In this document: positions 5,380 to 6,802 of the stretch, piece by piece
How the letters are laid out: every line of letters begins with the position of its first letter
Numbering within the stretch: position 1 is the stretch's first letter
Assembly (NCBI GenBank): GCA_021850375.1
Contig: JAJZLZ010000050.1
Span: 1 to 6,802, forward strand
Reading direction: 5' to 3'
DNA: 6,802 nt
From: Microcaldota archaeon
Lineage (GTDB): Archaea; Micrarchaeota; Micrarchaeia; Micrarchaeales; Micrarchaeaceae
Program-made: the position numbers and the translations under genes
The notes under the pieces: generated by a model
Told to the model about the DNA's origin: nothing
Seen by the model: only the letters and a program-made list of their open reading frames with translations
Database searches by the model: none

Positions 5380-5964
5380 TCATTCTCCTCTTTCAAACTT
5401 CTTATAGGGTTTTGCGAACATGTAAAAGCGCTCGCCTCCCTTAAGCTCTGAGACTATTCTATCCTTAATTAGCTTTCCGGGATTTTGCAGTAACGGCACC
5501 CTGGTGGATAGATCCGCAAAGCTCTCAAACTTCTTCTCCTCCCGTGCCTTTAATATCGTGTTTAGGTGCTTTTTGCCAATCCCTGGCAAGAGCTCAAGTG
5601 CATGCTCGCGAATGTTAAGCGGACCGGCGTTATTAAAAACGTCGACGAACCTCTGTTCGTTCAGCCTTATTATCTCTACAACAGCCTTTTCAAGCTCGTC
5701 TTTTGCCGTCTGTGTCAGCTCGTCGTATGAGACCCTTGATTTTATGAGCAGTATCTTCTCGCGCTGCTCTTTTCCGATATAAACCCTCTCGCCAAGCTCT
5801 ATTGCAACTCCCGGCTTTACCGTTGCCTCAAGCATCGTGAACTTCTCTTCACCCAAAAGCTGCGATAGCGGCTCTGGTTTGCTTGAAAATGATTTTCCGC
5901 GCGGCATGTAGTCTAGTACGTACGCATGCTCCTCGCGCTTTTCCTCACGCTGTTCAAATCCCAT
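5380..5964 (-). CDS. DUF655 family protein, helix-hairpin-helix nucleic-acid binding
   Basis: A 194-residue archaeal protein of the DUF655 family, recognised from HAYVLDYMPRG (13-23), the segment VYIGKEQREKI (61-71) and a helix-hairpin-helix region from about 123 to 160 with the hairpin LPGIGKK at 126-132. The N-terminal half looks like a small beta-barrel and the HhH part should bind DNA or RNA without sequence specificity. The biochemical role is not known to me. It lies 21 nt downstream of rpo4, a pairing kept across many archaea, which suggests a task in transcription or RNA processing. A GGTGGG (5973-5968) a few nt before the ATG is a good ribosome binding site. The usual next neighbour, the rRNA dimethyltransferase KsgA, is absent; L21e converges instead. 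Confidence 0.9.
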   Translation of the reverse strand: MGFEQREEKREEHAYVLDYMPRGKSFSSKPEPLSQLLGEEKFTMLEATVKPGVAIELGERVYIGKEQREKILLIKSRVSYDELTQTAKDELEKAVVEIIRLNEQRFVDVFNNAGPLNIREHALELLPGIGKKHLNTILKAREEKKFESFADLSTRVPLLQNPGKLIKDRIVSELKGGERFYMFAKPYKKFERGE

Positions 5965-5985
5965 AAACCCACCATAAAAAAGCGC

Positions 5986-6312
5986 CTATGCGCGCGCTTT
6001 CACCACTTCCATTATCTTTGTTATATCTTCATCTGTATAAGCCTTCTTCTCGCGCGAGAGTATCTGCTTTAAGGTCATGGAATTCTTCGGCATAATCTCC
6101 ACTATTTTAAGTATGCTCTGCGGGCTTAGAAGACTTAAGTCCTCAAGCATCTTGATGGTCTTTGCGGCATCTTTTGTGCCTGCAAGCTTCTTTGCATGCT
6201 CTAAGGCGAGCTTTTGCTCATATGTCATGCTACCTTCCTTTATACCTCCTAGTATGTCTATAACCTCATACACCGAGACTGCCTTCTGTTCCTTTACTTC
6301 TTTTCCTATCAT
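5986..6312 (-). CDS. rpo4: DNA-directed RNA polymerase subunit Rpo4/RpoF (Rpb4 homologue)
   Basis: A 108-residue protein matching archaeal Rpo4, which pairs with Rpo7 to form the polymerase stalk that binds nascent RNA and helps open the promoter. The tip-associating N terminus (about 1-25, AVSVYEVIDIL) is followed by the helical HRDC-like part, MTYEQKLALEHAKKLA (29-44), and the C-terminal IVEIMPKNSMTLKQIL (70-85). Length is typical. The start is placed at ATG 6312-6310 because GTGAT at 6321-6317 is a ribosome binding site; reading from that GTG would add three residues. DUF655 follows 21 nt downstream in the same operon. The gene is divergent from the MoxR-type gene. Confidence 0.92.
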   Translation of the reverse strand: MIGKEVKEQKAVSVYEVIDILGGIKEGSMTYEQKLALEHAKKLAGTKDAAKTIKMLEDLSLLSPQSILKIVEIMPKNSMTLKQILSREKKAYTDEDITKIMEVVKARA

Positions 6313-6321
6313 ATTAATCAC
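6310..6321 (-). promoter_or_regulatory. Ribosome binding site deciding the rpo4 start
   Basis: On the minus strand this is GTGATTAATATG, identical over 12 nt to the site before rpl21e. GTGAT pairs with the 16S rRNA 3' end, 4 nt before the ATG. Confidence 0.6.
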
Positions 6322-6333
6322 AATAATTCTACG

Positions 6334-6347
6334 CTTATATATTTAAG
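6334..6347. promoter_or_regulatory. TATA-like box in the rpo4/moxR divergent promoter
   Basis: The plus strand reads CTTATATATTTAAG and the minus strand CTTAAATATATAAG, so either strand offers a TATA box. For the MoxR gene it would place transcription near 6366, with a leader of about 24 nt. For rpo4 it would place the start almost at the ATG, which would leave out its ribosome binding site. The MoxR assignment therefore fits better. Confidence 0.45.
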
Positions 6348-6348
6348 C

Positions 6349-6360
6349 ATTGTATACAAT
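6349..6360. repeat. Perfect 12-bp palindrome, operator candidate
   Basis: ATTGTATACAAT is fully self-complementary and lies between the two TATA-like boxes of the rpo4/moxR intergenic region, where a bound dimer could block both promoters. No regulator gene is seen in the window, so the role is inferred from symmetry and position. Confidence 0.4.
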
Positions 6361-6370
6361 TAAAAATAGC

Positions 6371-6380
6371 ATATATAAAA
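6371..6380. promoter_or_regulatory. Second TATA-like box in the rpo4/moxR divergent promoter
   Basis: The plus strand reads ATATATAAAA and the minus strand TTTTATATAT. For rpo4 it would put transcription near 6349, giving a leader of about 37 nt that contains the GTGAT site. For the MoxR gene it is only 10 nt before the ATG, too close unless translation begins at Met12 (6423). Confidence 0.4.
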
Positions 6381-6389
6381 GGTTATTGG

Positions 6390-6802
6390 ATGGTTGACCC
6401 TAAACACGCATTTGAAAGCGTTATGGCCGAGGTGCAAAAACACATATCCGGCAAGTCGGATGTCATAGAGCTGATGTTTATAGCACTTGTAGCAAACGGC
6501 CACATACTGCTTGAGGGAATGCCTGGAATGGCGAAGACCACAATGTCAAAGGCGCTTGCGGATGCTATAGAGGCTGATTTCAAGCGCATACAGGGCACGC
6601 CGGACCTTGAGCCAAAAGACATCATGGGCTACTCATATGTTGATGACCAGACACACAAGCTCATGATACACAACGGCCCGATATTCACAAACATACTTTT
6701 AATAGACGAGCTCAACAGGGCGCCAGCAAAGACGACTGCCGGGCTTCTTGAGGTCTTAGAGGAGCGGCAGGTGACCATAGCCGGCACAGACACGCAGGCG
6801 CT
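6390..6802 (+). CDS. MoxR-type AAA+ ATPase, N-terminal part (cut by window end)
   Basis: The frame is open from ATG 6390 to the window end, giving the first 137 residues. After FESVMAEVQKHISGK and IELMFIALVANGHILLEG comes the Walker A loop GMPGMAKT (43-50); Ala in place of the last Gly is common in MoxR proteins. The Walker B ILLIDE (102-107) is followed by LNRAPAKTTAGLLEVLEERQVTI, the MoxR signature. MoxR ATPases act as chaperones, usually with DUF58 and von Willebrand factor A partners encoded next to them, which would lie beyond the window. An AAAGG at 6378-6382 may be the ribosome binding site. Met12 (6423) is an alternative start, but the residues before it match the family, so 6390 is preferred. 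Confidence 0.92.
   Translation, partial: MVDPKHAFESVMAEVQKHISGKSDVIELMFIALVANGHILLEGMPGMAKTTMSKALADAIEADFKRIQGTPDLEPKDIMGYSYVDDQTHKLMIHNGPIFTNILLIDELNRAPAKTTAGLLEVLEERQVTIAGTDTQA

Noticed and set aside
6383..6625. An 80-codon minus-strand open frame inside the MoxR gene.
   Set aside because: The plus strand carries clear Walker A and MoxR signature motifs; the antisense frame is a shadow.
1..6802. CRISPR arrays, tRNA genes, insertion sequences or prophage-type genes.
   Set aside because: No regularly spaced repeats, no tRNA-like cloverleaf with a GGTTCRA-type arm, and no transposase or integrase motifs were seen.

Overview
The window is archaeal chromosome. The evidence is a TATA-binding-protein gene, ribosomal protein L21e, RNA polymerase subunit Rpo4/RpoF with its usual partner DUF655, TATA-type promoters and GGTG/GTGAT-type ribosome binding sites. 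Genes are short and tightly packed, with several ATGA-type overlaps. Some proteins are pared down: a one-repeat TBP and a TrmI without its N-terminal domain. This would fit a reduced-genome (DPANN-like) archaeon, but the lineage is an inference.

Layout. 1-654 (+): the 3' end of an ABC-2 permease, then a Rieske [2Fe-2S] ferredoxin 12 nt later. 719-1410 (-): two ATGA-overlapping four-helix EamA/SMR-like half-transporters whose charge distributions predict opposite membrane orientations. 1428-4506 (+): a small two-helix basic membrane protein, a type IA DNA topoisomerase and a TrmI-type tRNA m1A methyltransferase, each overlapping or abutting the next. 4533-4856 (-): a TBP gene encoding one repeat only. 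5023-5307 (+): L21e. 5380-6312 (-): rpo4-DUF655. 6390-end (+): a MoxR AAA+ ATPase cut by the window edge. No gene-free stretch exceeds 300 bases; the largest gap, 4857-5022, is the divergent TBP/L21e promoter region.

The most notable item is the 107-residue TBP. Normal archaeal and eukaryotic TBP is a tandem duplication of about 180 residues forming an asymmetric saddle. This gene has its own promoter-like sequence, a clean start and a clean stop, and encodes a single well-conserved repeat with both intercalating phenylalanines and the TFB-contacting stirrup. It may work as a homodimer and resemble the unduplicated state of TBP. Other oddities are two topoisomerase zinc ribbons that have each lost one Cys to Asp, a TrmI without its N-terminal domain, a paired antiparallel transporter, an L21e gene inverted relative to rpo4-DUF655 but sharing a 12-nt start context with rpo4, and a perfect 12-bp palindrome in the rpo4/moxR divergent promoter.

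Most of the right half serves information processing: promoter recognition (TBP), polymerase stalk (Rpo4), ribosome (L21e), tRNA modification (TrmI) and DNA topology (TopA). The left end is membrane transport and redox.
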